The notes under the pieces were generated by a model. That model was not told the origin of the DNA, did not search any database, and saw nothing but the letters and a program-made list of their open reading frames with translations. This document shows, piece after piece, positions 43,998 through 53,342 of a DNA stretch of 64,000 bases (positions are counted from its first letter, which is position 1; every line of letters begins with the position of its first letter). A program made the translations under genes and the position numbers. The DNA lies in NCBI GenBank assembly GCA_027489965.1, contig JAIXZA010000044.1, forward strand, positions 20,177 through 84,176, given 5' to 3'. The stretch is from Verrucomicrobiaceae bacterium (GTDB lineage Bacteria; Verrucomicrobiota; Verrucomicrobiia; Verrucomicrobiales; Verrucomicrobiaceae).

Positions 43998-45149
43998 ATG
44001 CCCCAATCCCCTTTCCTTCCTCCATCCACTATCGGCATTTTAGGCGGCGGCCAGCTCGGTCGCATGCTTGCTCTTGAAGCCCGCCGAGCAGGCTACCAAG
44101 TGGCCATCTTCACGGATGAACGCCCCGGTTGCCCAGCGGGCCAGTTTGCCACGTTTGAGATCAATGCTGCCTACGATGACAAGTTAGCCTTAGCCAGATT
44201 CCTTTCCAAAGTGGACGTCGTCACGGCCGAGTTTGAAAACATCCCTGACGTCTGTTTGCAAGCCGTCGAGGCCGAAAAGCCTCTGCGACCTAGCCGGAAA
44301 GCCATCCATACCACTCAGCACCGTGAGCGTGAAAAACTCTTTCTCCGTGAACAAGGCATTGCCTGTGCGGAGTTCCGCATCGTCGAAAACCTGTCCGAGT
44401 TAAAACAAGCCGTCAGCGATCTGGGCCGCCCCTGTGTGATTAAAACCGCAGCCTTTGGTTACGATGGCAAAGGCCAGTGCAAAGTGATTGCCGACACCGA
44501 TCTAGCCTCCGCTTGGCAAGCCTTTGAAGGACATCATGCTGTCGTCGAGCAATGGGTGCCCTTTGTCTGTGAAATCTCCGTGGTCGGTGCCCGCAGTGTC
44601 GATGGTCGCATGGCCGTCCATGGGGTGATCGAAAACGAGCATGCCCATCACATCCTTGACCTTAGCATCTCTCCAGCGCGGGTCGATTCAGCCATCCAGG
44701 ATCAGGCCCTGGAGCTCTGGGAAGCCGTCGCCACAGGTCTGGATTATGTCGGCACCATGGCGGTGGAAATGTTTGTCAAAGCAGACGGGGGAGTGCTCGT
44801 CAACGAGATCGCGCCACGCCCTCATAACAGTGGTCACTACAGCATTGACGCCTGTATTTCCAACCAGTTCCAACAGCAACTCCGCGCCATCTGCGGACTC
44901 AGTCTTGGCGACCCCAGCCAGCACACGCCCTCCGTCATGATCAACCTCTTGGGAGATGTCTGGCCGGAACCCAAAGTGCATCCTGACTGGACCCCTGTGC
45001 TGAATCATCCCCGTGCCAAACTGCATCTCTATGAGAAAGCCGATGCCCGCGCCAAACGCAAAATGGGCCACATCAACGTTCTAGGCGAGAGCATCGAAGA
45101 GGCCCTCGAATCAGCGCAGCAAATCAAACGTGCACTGGGCATGATTTAG
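43998..45149 (+). CDS. purK: N5-carboxyaminoimidazole ribonucleotide synthase PurK
   Basis: PurK is the ATP-grasp enzyme that carboxylates AIR with bicarbonate to give N5-CAIR, the PurE substrate. The 383-residue protein has GILGGGQLGRMLALEA at the N-terminus, the ATP-grasp segment VIKTAAFGYDGKGQ, and NEIAPRPHNSGHYSIDAC, the family hallmark. It is downstream of purE in the usual order. Its stop converges with hemW and the two stop codons overlap. Secure. Confidence 0.96.
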   Translation: MPQSPFLPPSTIGILGGGQLGRMLALEARRAGYQVAIFTDERPGCPAGQFATFEINAAYDDKLALARFLSKVDVVTAEFENIPDVCLQAVEAEKPLRPSRKAIHTTQHREREKLFLREQGIACAEFRIVENLSELKQAVSDLGRPCVIKTAAFGYDGKGQCKVIADTDLASAWQAFEGHHAVVEQWVPFVCEISVVGARSVDGRMAVHGVIENEHAHHILDLSISPARVDSAIQDQALELWEAVATGLDYVGTMAVEMFVKADGGVLVNEIAPRPHNSGHYSIDACISNQFQQQLRAICGLSLGDPSQHTPSVMINLLGDVWPEPKVHPDWTPVLNHPRAKLHLYEKADARAKRKMGHINVLGESIEEALESAQQIKRALGMI

Positions 45150-46300
45150 ACCGTTTCTCCATCACCGAGCAAAGCCACCGCGACTGAATCTACCAGCGGT
45201 TTCCCCACTCGCGTGAGTCGGATATGATCATCTTTGACTTCCAGCAGACCTTCTGTTTGTAAAATTTGCACCATTCGTTGCTCAGGCTCGCGGACCAGAG
45301 CATACGGCAGACCACGCTCAGTGCGTAGTTCCAGACCAAAACGCTCCGTGCGACGCTGATCCGCCGTCAGGTGCTCGCCAGGCATGGCTGGCTCTTCATC
45401 GGCAGCCATGATCTCCAAGTAACGCGTCGTGTCCGGCACGTTCTGCCAGCGATGATTCTGCCAGGTCGAAAATGCACTGGGCCCAAGTCCCAGGTAATCT
45501 TCCCCCAACCAGTAACTTTCATTGTGAACTGAGCGATGCCCAGGCCGAGCGTAATTGCTGATCTCATAGTGCTCGTATCCGGCTCCCTGCAGCAACTGGA
45601 GTGCGCCATCAAAAAACTCCGCATCCTGACTCTGATCCTCACGGTACTGCCCACGGTGGAGCCGCTCAAAAAACTCAGTGTCTTCCTCGTAATTCAAATT
45701 GTAAGCCGAAATATGATCCGGCCCCAATGAGATCGTGTGCTTTACAGTGCTCAGCCAAGTTTCCAGACTCTGACCTGGAATCGAAAACATCAAATCCACA
45801 TTCACGCTGCGGAAACCTGCGCCTCTCAGTAAATGATAGGTCTCCTCAGCATCCGCCGGTGCATGATCACGTCCTAAAGTCTTCAGTGTGGCCTCGTCCC
45901 AGGCCTGAATCCCCAAGCTAATGCGGTCAATGCCCTGAGCCCGCATCATGGCAGCCTTGGATTCTGTGACAGTCCGCGGATTCACCTCGCAGGTAAACTC
46001 CTTCGCCTTACTCAGATCCAGAGTCTCCCGAAGTCCAGTTAGAAGCTTTTCCAAATGCGTCTCACTCAGTGCGGTCGGCGTGCCACCGCCCAGATAGACC
46101 GTTTCAAAATTCAATTCATAGCGCTCACGTTGTCTGCGGGCCTCACTGAGTACTGCCTCCACAAACTCCCCCATCGGCGTGGCCCCTGGCGTGTGCTTAT
46201 AGAAGCTACAGTAGGGGCAGACTCGATGACAAAAAGGGATGTGAAGATAAAGATGATGCACTGACAAGAGGGTGACGGATACCGCGCAAAAGTCGAACAC
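45146..46300 (-). CDS. hemW: Radical SAM heme chaperone HemW (coproporphyrinogen oxidase-like)
   Basis: HemW-type radical SAM proteins resemble coproporphyrinogen III dehydrogenase HemN but act in heme trafficking. The cluster-binding CHRVCPYC is C-x3-C-x2-C, followed by the LGGGTPT motif and VDLMFSIPGQ. The residue before the cluster is HIPFC, typical of HemW, and the Cys found only in true HemN is absent, as in HemW. ATG at 46300 gives 384 residues; a GTG at 46261 matching the usual N-terminus (VHHLYLHIPFC) is a good alternative. It ends overlapping the purK stop. Confidence 0.88.
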   Translation of the reverse strand: MFDFCAVSVTLLSVHHLYLHIPFCHRVCPYCSFYKHTPGATPMGEFVEAVLSEARRQRERYELNFETVYLGGGTPTALSETHLEKLLTGLRETLDLSKAKEFTCEVNPRTVTESKAAMMRAQGIDRISLGIQAWDEATLKTLGRDHAPADAEETYHLLRGAGFRSVNVDLMFSIPGQSLETWLSTVKHTISLGPDHISAYNLNYEEDTEFFERLHRGQYREDQSQDAEFFDGALQLLQGAGYEHYEISNYARPGHRSVHNESYWLGEDYLGLGPSAFSTWQNHRWQNVPDTTRYLEIMAADEEPAMPGEHLTADQRRTERFGLELRTERGLPYALVREPEQRMVQILQTEGLLEVKDDHIRLTRVGKPLVDSVAVALLGDGETV

Positions 46301-46513
46301 CGAATCAACTCATTGGCCGCTTATCCTCTGTCTTGCCCCGACTCCAGAGCTTTAGCTAACCACAAAACTCAATTTTCACATCCAATCGAAAGACCTAAAA
46401 TAACAACTTAATCACAAAGTATTTCACAATAAAATCAGCTGATATCCGCTTGAAATCCAAGTCAACAAAGTCCAAGAACTCCTAAATTAAAGACTCCATA
46501 TTAACTTCAGGAC

Positions 46514-47179
46514 ATGAAAATCAAGACCTTCATTTTCCTTATTGCCACCTGGTTCCTTCCTCTTTTTAACACCTCAATTCAAGGAGCCATCGTCATTACT
46601 GAGGTCATGACCTTTTCATCTCATGGCGGCGGCTCCAACAATGCCGATTGGTTTGAATTGACCAATACCGGCCCCACCTTGGTGAGCATCGTTGGTTGGA
46701 GCTGGGACCGCTCATCCAACCTAGCAGGAACAGCAACTTTTGGGAGCGTGACTAGCATTGAAGCAGGCACCAGCCTCATCGTTACCAATGAGACCGTCAG
46801 CGCAGAAAGCTCATGGATTTCAAACTGGGGGCTATCAGGTGTCACCGTCGTGAATCTAGGCAATGGAGCACCTAACTTCCTCGCTTCAGGAGATCGACTC
46901 TACATTTATGATAACACAAACACTCAAGTCACCTCCGTGACCTTTGGCGCAGCGACCCAGGGAAGATCTTTTGAATGGGATATACTCAGAAATAGCCTTG
47001 GCCTAAGCGTCGCTGGTGAAAATGGCGCTTACTTGGCTATTTCCAATGGGCAGACAAGCGGCCTAGGACCCGGAGTGGATGTAGGCAGCCCTGGATTCTC
47101 GGTGCCCGAGCCATCACGATTCCTGCTTTTTGCCATTGGCACCACGGCCACGACGATCTTCCGGCGGCGACGTAAATGA
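46514..47179 (+). CDS. PEP-CTERM protein with lamin-tail-like domain
   Basis: This 221-residue exported protein has a signal peptide (about 1-24), an immunoglobulin-like lamin-tail domain ([33 protein letters not shown]) and a C-terminal PEP-CTERM signal: VPEPSR followed by a hydrophobic helix and RRRRK. PEP-CTERM proteins are sorted by exosortase, which is not encoded in the window. It is preceded by 213 AT-rich bases with no gene. A role in extracellular matrix or surface structures is inferred from the sorting signal. Confidence 0.8.
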   Translation: MKIKTFIFLIATWFLPLFNTSIQGAIVITEVMTFSSHGGGSNNADWFELTNTGPTLVSIVGWSWDRSSNLAGTATFGSVTSIEAGTSLIVTNETVSAESSWISNWGLSGVTVVNLGNGAPNFLASGDRLYIYDNTNTQVTSVTFGAATQGRSFEWDILRNSLGLSVAGENGAYLAISNGQTSGLGPGVDVGSPGFSVPEPSRFLLFAIGTTATTIFRRRRK

Positions 47180-47229
47180 TGATTCAAGTCTTGTTTTAGC
47201 GCAGCGGTATCTGTTAAGCTGAGGCTCTT

Positions 47230-47754
47230 ATGAAAACACAGATTCTCTGCGGCCTCCTATGGGTGTTTGCCAGCTACGACTCACTCCTGGCTCTCGACCT
47301 AGCTCAAAATGCTTTTTTCAAGCAGCTCACTGGTAGCTGGCAGGCAGAGGGTAAGCTGACTGGAGAAAACAATAATCTTGTAACGATCACCGAAACTTGG
47401 TCTGGGAAGGCTGAGACAGCCGAAAGCTTCAGCATCGAGGGCACACGCACCATGAATGGAGACACCCAGAAATTCTCCTGGGCGATTACTCATAATGTGG
47501 CCACCGATAGCTACGAGGCCGTGCTCACCGGTGGAGACGGCCAAACGATCCGATTCGAAGGCAGCGTCTCTGAAGTTACCCAGGTCATGGATCTGAAATC
47601 AATCACAGGCAATGGTTCCAGCAGCATCAGCGTCAAGGATTTCTTTAAAGCAGAGGATAAAAATACACTGCACTCGGAGGTCACCTTCACCGGTGATCAG
47701 GGGCAAACCACGCTGAGCGGCACGATCATTCATAAGCGCGTCATCGCGCCTTAA
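47230..47754 (+). CDS. Small secreted protein, lipocalin- or DUF1579-like
   Basis: This 174-residue protein starts with a signal peptide (cleavage after LLALD at about 22). The rest is a succession of short strands, starting FFKQLTGSWQAEGKLTG, which recalls the opening of small beta-barrel proteins such as DUF1579. It has no cysteine pair or enzyme motif. It follows the PEP-CTERM gene by 50 bases on the same strand but need not be part of the same unit. Function unknown. Confidence 0.65.
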   Translation: MKTQILCGLLWVFASYDSLLALDLAQNAFFKQLTGSWQAEGKLTGENNNLVTITETWSGKAETAESFSIEGTRTMNGDTQKFSWAITHNVATDSYEAVLTGGDGQTIRFEGSVSEVTQVMDLKSITGNGSSSISVKDFFKAEDKNTLHSEVTFTGDQGQTTLSGTIIHKRVIAP

Positions 47755-47828
47755 AACCCGGATTGCGTCCACAAGAGATGAATCCAACAGGCCGTCAGAG
47801 TCGAACCAATAGTGCCTCACTTTTATCC

Positions 47829-49112
47829 ATGCCCATACCACGTCAACGTATCGCCATCATCGGAACCGGAATCTCTGGTTTAGGCTGTGCCCATTTCCTG
47901 CATCAGCGCCATGACATCACGTTATTTGAGGCGGCTGACTACATCGGAGGACATACCAACACTGTCACGGTGACTGAAGACGGGCATGAGCTACCCATTG
48001 ATACTGGCTTCATGGTGTTCAATCACCAAACCTATCCCCTGCTCTGCCGCCTGTTTAACGAGCTAGGCGTCGAGACCAAGCGGACAGACATGTCTTTCAG
48101 CCTGCGACATCTTCCCACCGGCTACGAATACAACGGCAAAAACCTGGACACCATCTTTGGTCAACGCCGCAATCTGGTCAGCCCGCGTTTCTGGAAGTTC
48201 CTGCTGAAGATCAAGCGTTTCAATGAGGAGACGATCCAAGCCATGAATGATCCGCAAGTCGAAGGCATGACGCTAAGACAGTATGCGGCAGCACGGGGTT
48301 ATGGACAGGACTTCCTAGATCTCTACATCATTCCCATGGGCAGCGCCGTCTGGTCCACGCCGCCTGAGTTAATGCTAGAGTTCCCAGCTCAGACACTGAT
48401 GCATTTTTGGTACAATCATGGGTTTCTCGGCATGAACGCACGCCACCCCTGGTGGACGGTCGTGGATGGCAGCCGGCAATACGTGCGCAAGTTAGTGCCA
48501 CCTTTCCGTGATCGTATCCGTCTCAATACACCTATCGAACGCATTGAACGACGCGATGGAAAAGCTCTCGTCTATGCCAAGAATCAAGAAGTGGAGACCT
48601 TCGATAAGGTCATCCTAGCCACTCATACGCCGACAACTCTGAAGATGCTGGCCGATCCCACTCCGCTCGAAATGGAGATCCTGCCTGCTTTCAAATACCA
48701 GCCCAATATTGCTACACTGCACACCGATGATCGCTTCATGCCGAAGACAAAAAAGTGCTGGGCCTCCTGGAACTACCACATCGAATTTGATAAGCAGGGC
48801 GTCATCCAGCCGAGCACGCATTACTGGATGAATCTGTTGCAAGGCGTCTCAGAAAAAACAAACTACTTTGTCAGTATCAACGGAGCAGATGCCATCGATC
48901 CCGCCAAGGTCATCAAGCGAATCAACTATGAGCATCCGCTCTTTGATGTGCATGCTGTGGCTGCCCAAAAAAGAGTGGCTGAACTGAATCAAATCTCAGC
49001 TGATCAAACGACTTATTTCTGTGGTGCCTGGACGCGCTACGGCTTCCATGAAGATGGCTTCATGTCCGCTGTGAATGTCTGCCGCGATCTCCTGGGAGAG
49101 GAGCCATGGTAG
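47829..49112 (+). CDS. FAD-dependent amine-oxidase-like oxidoreductase
   Basis: This 427-residue flavoprotein (start at ATG 47829; an ATG at 47778 is possible) has the dinucleotide fold IIGTGISGLGCAHFL, then EAADYIGGHTNTV, the FAD motif of the amine oxidase family. The substrate-side sequences IDTGFMVFNHQTYP and WSTPPELMLEFPA are typical of the group found next to DUF1365 and Cfa genes, and FCGAWTRYGFHEDG closes the FAD site. It is the first of six tightly coupled genes (7-base overlap with the next). By analogy with such clusters it may oxidise a modified lipid acyl chain; substrate is not proven. Confidence 0.88.
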   Translation: MPIPRQRIAIIGTGISGLGCAHFLHQRHDITLFEAADYIGGHTNTVTVTEDGHELPIDTGFMVFNHQTYPLLCRLFNELGVETKRTDMSFSLRHLPTGYEYNGKNLDTIFGQRRNLVSPRFWKFLLKIKRFNEETIQAMNDPQVEGMTLRQYAAARGYGQDFLDLYIIPMGSAVWSTPPELMLEFPAQTLMHFWYNHGFLGMNARHPWWTVVDGSRQYVRKLVPPFRDRIRLNTPIERIERRDGKALVYAKNQEVETFDKVILATHTPTTLKMLADPTPLEMEILPAFKYQPNIATLHTDDRFMPKTKKCWASWNYHIEFDKQGVIQPSTHYWMNLLQGVSEKTNYFVSINGADAIDPAKVIKRINYEHPLFDVHAVAAQKRVAELNQISADQTTYFCGAWTRYGFHEDGFMSAVNVCRDLLGEEPW

Positions 49113-49912
49113 CATCAGCCTCCAGTTCCGCCATCTATGAGTGCAGCGTCATGCACCATCGTCTGACGCCTAAAGAACATCAGTTTAACTACAAGGTCTT
49201 TTATCTGTGGCTAGATCTGGACGAGCTAAACGCGCTGTCTGATCGCCTGCGATTTTTCAAACGCAATCGCCGTGCCCTGTTCTCCTTTTTTGATATCGAT
49301 CACATCGTCAAAGACAGTCAGGATACCAAAGAGAACGTCCTCCAAATCATCCGAGAATCTGGCGTGGACACCAGCCGCATTTCAAAGGTCAGATTGCTGA
49401 CCTTCCCAAGAGTCCTTGGTTATATCTTCAATCCAGTCTGCTTCTATTACTGCTTCGATGCCGATGAACAACCGCTCTGTGCCGTTGCAGAAGTTACCAA
49501 TACCTTCCACGAGCAAAAACCGTATGTGCTCACTGAACTGGCTCAGGATCGCTTCCGACTCGTGACACCCAAGCATTTTTATGTGTCGCCGTTTCTGGAT
49601 CTTGAATTGAAGTTTGACTTCAAACTACGCCTACCGACCGAACATCTTGAAATCCATGTCGATGATCGTGAAGGCGATCATCGCGCCATCCTGACCAGCC
49701 TTACCGGAAAACGCCGAGCACTGACAGACAAGGCCCTGCTCACCTGCGCACTTAAATATCCACTTCTGACCCTTCGCGTCATTTTTCTCATTCATTGGCA
49801 AGCTTTTCGCCTCTGGATGAAAGGTCTGCACGTTTATCGGAAGGGGGCACGCGCTGATCTCCAGCGCGGTGTCTATCGTCCGCACCGCTCCATCTCTCCC
49901 ACAGAACCATGA
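49106..49912 (+). CDS. DUF1365 family protein
   Basis: This 268-residue protein matches DUF1365: IYECSVMHHRLTPKEHQFNYKVFYLWLDLDEL near the start, LTFPRVLGYIFNPVCFYYC and EVTNTFHEQKPY. It overlaps the FAD gene by seven bases with a strong purine-rich ribosome site (GGAGAGGAG), and its TGA overlaps the ATG of cfa. The family is found next to Cfa-like methyltransferases and FAD enzymes; its chemistry is not established. One C-terminal amphipathic helix may associate with membrane. Confidence 0.88.
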   Translation: MVASASSSAIYECSVMHHRLTPKEHQFNYKVFYLWLDLDELNALSDRLRFFKRNRRALFSFFDIDHIVKDSQDTKENVLQIIRESGVDTSRISKVRLLTFPRVLGYIFNPVCFYYCFDADEQPLCAVAEVTNTFHEQKPYVLTELAQDRFRLVTPKHFYVSPFLDLELKFDFKLRLPTEHLEIHVDDREGDHRAILTSLTGKRRALTDKALLTCALKYPLLTLRVIFLIHWQAFRLWMKGLHVYRKGARADLQRGVYRPHRSISPTEP

Positions 49913-51177
49913 ACTCCGCCACACTCACTCAAGCACAACCCCATAACGCCAACCGCAAAGCTGGCTTTTATGAGAGACTCGTTATGGGCACTTTAAAGCA
50001 ATTCAAAGTAGGGCATCTGCAGATGACTCTGCCCGATGGAAGCGTGCAGCATCTCGGTGATGCTAGAAGCCCCGTCACCACCCAAGTCAGAGTAAAAAAC
50101 TGGGCCTTTTTTCGCCAATGCGCACTCTTCGGAAATGTTGGATTCGGAGAAGCCTACGTCGATGGAGACTGGGAGACTGACAACATTGCTGCCGTCATAT
50201 CCTGGTTCATTCAAAACATCGCCGCCAACCAAGGAAGTAAAGCTTCCTCCACTCGACTAGCCGGCACCAATCTGCTGAAGGCCTACAATCGTGTGCTGCA
50301 TCTGCTGCGTCCGAACAGCGTGACCACCAGCCGCCGGAACATCTCCGAGCACTATGACTTGGGCAACGACTTCTATGGTCTCTGGCTGGACAAAACCATG
50401 ACTTATTCCTCAGGTCGATTCAGCGGCGGAGCCCAGACTTTGGAGGAAGCCCAATGGGCCAAGTATGAGGCGCTTTGCCAAAAACTCGAACTCAAGCCCA
50501 CCGACCACGTTCTAGAAATCGGCTGCGGTTGGGGTGGCTTCTGCACTCATGCAGCGCGTGAGCATGGCTGCCGAGTGACATGCCTGACCATCTCTGAAGA
50601 ACAGCTCAAATACGCCACGGAACGAGTAAAGCGTGAAGGCTTGGATCACCTCATTGAAATCCGCCTGCAAGACTACCGCCATGTCACGGGTCAGTTTGAT
50701 AAAATCGCCTCCATCGAAATGCTCGAAGCTGTGGGCGAAGCCTATGTCGATGCCTACTTTGCCAAATGCCACGAGGTGCTCAAGCCCAACGGCCTGCTAG
50801 CCTTCCAAGTCATCACCGTGCCAGACTGCCGCTACGCCAACCTAAAACGCGGCGTGGATTGGATCCAAAAGCACATCTTCCCTGGCTCACTCCTGCTCAG
50901 CATGGGCCGCATCAATGAGTCCATGAATAAAACCGGCGACATGTTCCTGCATGGCATGGAAGACTTGGGTGCCAGTTATGTCAAAACTCTTGGCCATTGG
51001 CATGATCGTTTCAACGCCAAGCTTGATGAAGTCAAGTCTCAGGGCTTTGACGACCGCTTCATCCGCAAGTGGAACTTCTATCTTCAGTACTGCCAAGCTG
51101 CCTTTGCCACACGCAACATCAGCGTCTTCCAAGCCGTCTACACGCGGCCAAACAATACCGCTCTGGCAGCCCATTAA
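49909..51177 (+). CDS. cfa: Cyclopropane-fatty-acyl-phospholipid synthase family methyltransferase
   Basis: This 422-residue enzyme belongs to the Cfa/mycolic acid cyclopropane synthase family, which uses SAM to methylate or cyclopropanate unsaturated acyl chains in phospholipids. Motifs: YDLGNDFYGLWLD, MTYSSGRF, SAM-binding VLEIGCGWGGFCTHAA, and EMLEAVGEAYVDAYF with the conserved Glu. The N-terminal 120 residues form the lipid-binding domain. In the DUF1365/FAD context related enzymes make methylated or furan acyl chains (the Ufa system of alphaproteobacteria), so cyclopropane is not the only possible product. The ATG overlaps the DUF1365 stop. Confidence 0.9.
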   Translation: MNSATLTQAQPHNANRKAGFYERLVMGTLKQFKVGHLQMTLPDGSVQHLGDARSPVTTQVRVKNWAFFRQCALFGNVGFGEAYVDGDWETDNIAAVISWFIQNIAANQGSKASSTRLAGTNLLKAYNRVLHLLRPNSVTTSRRNISEHYDLGNDFYGLWLDKTMTYSSGRFSGGAQTLEEAQWAKYEALCQKLELKPTDHVLEIGCGWGGFCTHAAREHGCRVTCLTISEEQLKYATERVKREGLDHLIEIRLQDYRHVTGQFDKIASIEMLEAVGEAYVDAYFAKCHEVLKPNGLLAFQVITVPDCRYANLKRGVDWIQKHIFPGSLLLSMGRINESMNKTGDMFLHGMEDLGASYVKTLGHWHDRFNAKLDEVKSQGFDDRFIRKWNFYLQYCQAAFATRNISVFQAVYTRPNNTALAAH

Positions 51178-51188
51178 CCGACCACACT

Positions 51189-51527
51189 GTGATCCTTTTC
51201 CTGCGCTTCTTTTTCCTGCTTATTTTGGTGTCCATGCTCTGCGTCACCACTTGGGCTAGCAAACAAGTGCCGATCTGGAAACTACCCTACGAAACTTGGA
51301 CTCATCCCTGGTTCATCGCGACCTTGTTTGATGCTTACTGGGGATTCCTCACCTTCTACTGCTGGCTGGTTTACAAAGAAGTGTCATGGCTGGCCCGCAT
51401 CGCCTGGCTCGTCGCCATCCTTTTGTTGGGGAACATCGCCATGGCCATTTATGTGCTCATTCAGCTGTTCCGAGTACCCTTAAACGCGCGGATAGAAGAG
51501 GTGCTTCTTCGGAGGAACCTTCAATGA
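51189..51527 (+). CDS. DUF1475-like membrane protein
   Basis: The GTG at 51189 gives 112 residues with three hydrophobic segments and the family-like stretch KLPYETWTHPWFIATLFDAYWG. The frame is open upstream, but that part lies inside cfa. It overlaps the next gene by four bases (ATGA). The match to DUF1475 is by pattern recollection. Probably an accessory membrane subunit of this operon. Confidence 0.7.
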   Translation: MILFLRFFFLLILVSMLCVTTWASKQVPIWKLPYETWTHPWFIATLFDAYWGFLTFYCWLVYKEVSWLARIAWLVAILLLGNIAMAIYVLIQLFRVPLNARIEEVLLRRNLQ

Positions 51528-52024
51528 CAGAGCCCAAGGCATCTCTTTGGCAGCGCTGGATTATTCGCCCCATTCTCCAGCAACTGACGCAGGGCGTGTC
51601 TCCCTCCAAAATTGCCCAAGCCATCGCTTATGGCATCACGCTGGGCGTCTTTCCCATCTTGGGATCAAACACTCTGCTCACCCTGCTCGTCGGAGTTCCT
51701 CTGAGGCTGAATCAACCGATATTGCAGGCCTTTAAAACCCTAACTTACCCCATGCAGTGGGCTAGCCTGCTGGGATTCTACCGCGCTGGTGAATGGCTCT
51801 TCAATGCACCACACGTGAGCATTCACATCCCAACGATGATGAAGCGTTTCTTTACCGAGCCTGGACCGTTTTTTCGAGATTACGGCATGACCGCTCTTTA
51901 TGGCATCGCCGTCTGGTGCCTCCTCGCACCCCTGGTCGGACTGATCATTTACTTCGTCACCAAGTTGCTCGTTGAAAAACTAGCTGCACTGAAAAACTCG
52001 CGTTCCCTTCCCGCCTCCCCATGA
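51524..52024 (+). CDS. DUF2062 membrane protein
   Basis: The ATG at 51524 overlaps the upstream TGA. The 166-residue protein has the DUF2062 pattern SPSKIAQAIAYGITLGVFPILGSNTLL, a conserved Pro/Gly-rich segment, and two or three transmembrane helices with an amphipathic N-terminus. Members often sit beside glycosyltransferase or lipid genes; function is unknown. Overlap with the next gene (ATGA) again indicates coupling. Confidence 0.85.
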   Translation: MTEPKASLWQRWIIRPILQQLTQGVSPSKIAQAIAYGITLGVFPILGSNTLLTLLVGVPLRLNQPILQAFKTLTYPMQWASLLGFYRAGEWLFNAPHVSIHIPTMMKRFFTEPGPFFRDYGMTALYGIAVWCLLAPLVGLIIYFVTKLLVEKLAALKNSRSLPASP

Positions 52025-52797
52025 TCATCGCAGCCCTCATCCTGATCGCCCTTTTCCTGGCTACTTGGTGGCTAAGCGTGAAGCTGGATAACTACTCGTT
52101 TGTCGATGTCACCTGGTCACTCGCCTTTGCCCCAGTGGCTGTTTGGCTAGCCTCTTCAGGTTCGGGTTGGCTCACACGTCGATACGCTATCGCAGCCTTG
52201 GTCGCCGCGTGGAGTCTGCGTCTTGGCATTCACCTTTGGCGTCGCGTGGCCAGCCATCACCCCAAGGAAGATGTGCGCTATGCTGTGCTTCGGGAGAAAT
52301 GGCAGGCCAATCCACCCAAGGCCTTTTTCTGGTTCTTTTTGGCTCAAGCTGTGCTCGTCTGGCTGCTCATGCTGCCCGTTTATCTCATCGCTCAGCAGAA
52401 TTCCCCCAGCTTTCACCCGCTGGAGTGGATTGGTCTCAGCCTCTGGGCCTTGGCCCTGATCGGTGAAGGCGTCGCCGATGCCCAACTCGCCCGATTTAAG
52501 CGGACCAACACCGATCCACTCGGCATCTGCAAAGCCGGCCTCTGGCGTTACAGCCGCCATCCGAATTACTTCTTCCAGAGCCTGCTCTGGTGGGCACTCT
52601 TTCTCATGGCCCTGCCTGCCACCTGGGGTTGGACAGCCATTATCGCTCCATTAGCTATGCTGCATTTTTTGCTCAACGTCACCGGTATCCCTCTCACCGA
52701 AAAACTCTCCCTACAAAAACGAGGCGACGCTTTCCGCCACTATCAACAAACCACCAGCGCCTTCGTCCCCTGGTTTCCCAAAGCCCCACGCGACTGA
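52021..52797 (+). CDS. DUF1295 membrane protein (steroid 5-alpha-reductase-like)
   Basis: This 258-residue integral membrane protein has about six helices and the DUF1295 features FVDVTWSLAF, EDVRYAVLREKW, GICKAGLWRYSRHPNYFFQSLLWW. The RHPNYF box is shared with membrane methyltransferases and 5-alpha-reductases (ICMT/SRD5A superfamily), so a reductase acting on lipid is plausible. It closes the operon, and a possible terminator follows at 52860. The start overlaps the preceding stop by four bases. Confidence 0.9.
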   Translation: MIIAALILIALFLATWWLSVKLDNYSFVDVTWSLAFAPVAVWLASSGSGWLTRRYAIAALVAAWSLRLGIHLWRRVASHHPKEDVRYAVLREKWQANPPKAFFWFFLAQAVLVWLLMLPVYLIAQQNSPSFHPLEWIGLSLWALALIGEGVADAQLARFKRTNTDPLGICKAGLWRYSRHPNYFFQSLLWWALFLMALPATWGWTAIIAPLAMLHFLLNVTGIPLTEKLSLQKRGDAFRHYQQTTSAFVPWFPKAPRD

Positions 52798-52859
52798 TCA
52801 GAATAGACTACAAACCGAGTAGCAGGCCCCCGATTCAGTTAATGAGATATGAAACATTT

Positions 52860-52882
52860 ACCATTTTGCAAAAGTGGTTTTT
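52860..52882 (+). terminator. Possible terminator of the lipid-modification operon
   Basis: ACCATTTT at 52860-52867 pairs with AAAGTGGT at 52871-52878 (8 bp, one G-T pair, three-base loop), followed by TTTT. The stem is AU-rich, so this is a weak candidate. Confidence 0.45.
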
Positions 52883-52891
52883 GAGTGGTTT

Positions 52892-53281
52892 TCAAACAAG
52901 CCCAAAGTACCGCACCCCGACATAAGCGACTTTGCATAAAACATGCAGAAACTGATCTTGATTAAAGGTGGTCATACCTCGGCATTTGGCCACGTCAATG
53001 CTCCAATGGAGAACAAATTCGGCCACGGCTATCAAGGGTGACCCGGTGATGATCCAGACGGCACCGGTGTGAATCAGACAATGGGCAGACATACATGCGA
53101 CCCAAATTTGTGGAGGGCGCGAAGGATCTTGAAGGTGCTTGAGGAAACGCCAATTTTTCCCATTGGCTAAGTACTCTCCCTGCAAGGGAAAATCACACAG
53201 GGCATGACCGATGAGAAGAGCTAAGAGCAGCTGAAAAGCTGACCAAGGGTTGGTGGGGTAAAGCTCCAAAATGGCAAGCAT
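52892..53281 (-). CDS. DUF3307 membrane protein
   Basis: ATG at 53281 gives 129 residues; GTG at 53299 is an alternative. Seen features fit DUF3307: LLALLIGHALCDFPLQGEYL, HCLIHTGAVW and EFVLHWSIDVAKC, then TFNQDQFLHVLCK. Three or four helices are likely. DUF3307 proteins are small inner-membrane proteins of unknown role found in bacteria and phage. It is the nearest gene downstream of the secretion operon, 61 bases away, and may be read through. Confidence 0.78.
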   Translation of the reverse strand: MLAILELYPTNPWSAFQLLLALLIGHALCDFPLQGEYLANGKNWRFLKHLQDPSRPPQIWVACMSAHCLIHTGAVWIITGSPLIAVAEFVLHWSIDVAKCRGMTTFNQDQFLHVLCKVAYVGVRYFGLV

Positions 53282-53342
53282 GCGCCACAAAGCTCCCACC
53301 CGAAATGAAACCAGGCAACCAAATTCTCTAGGCGGTCAGGGT

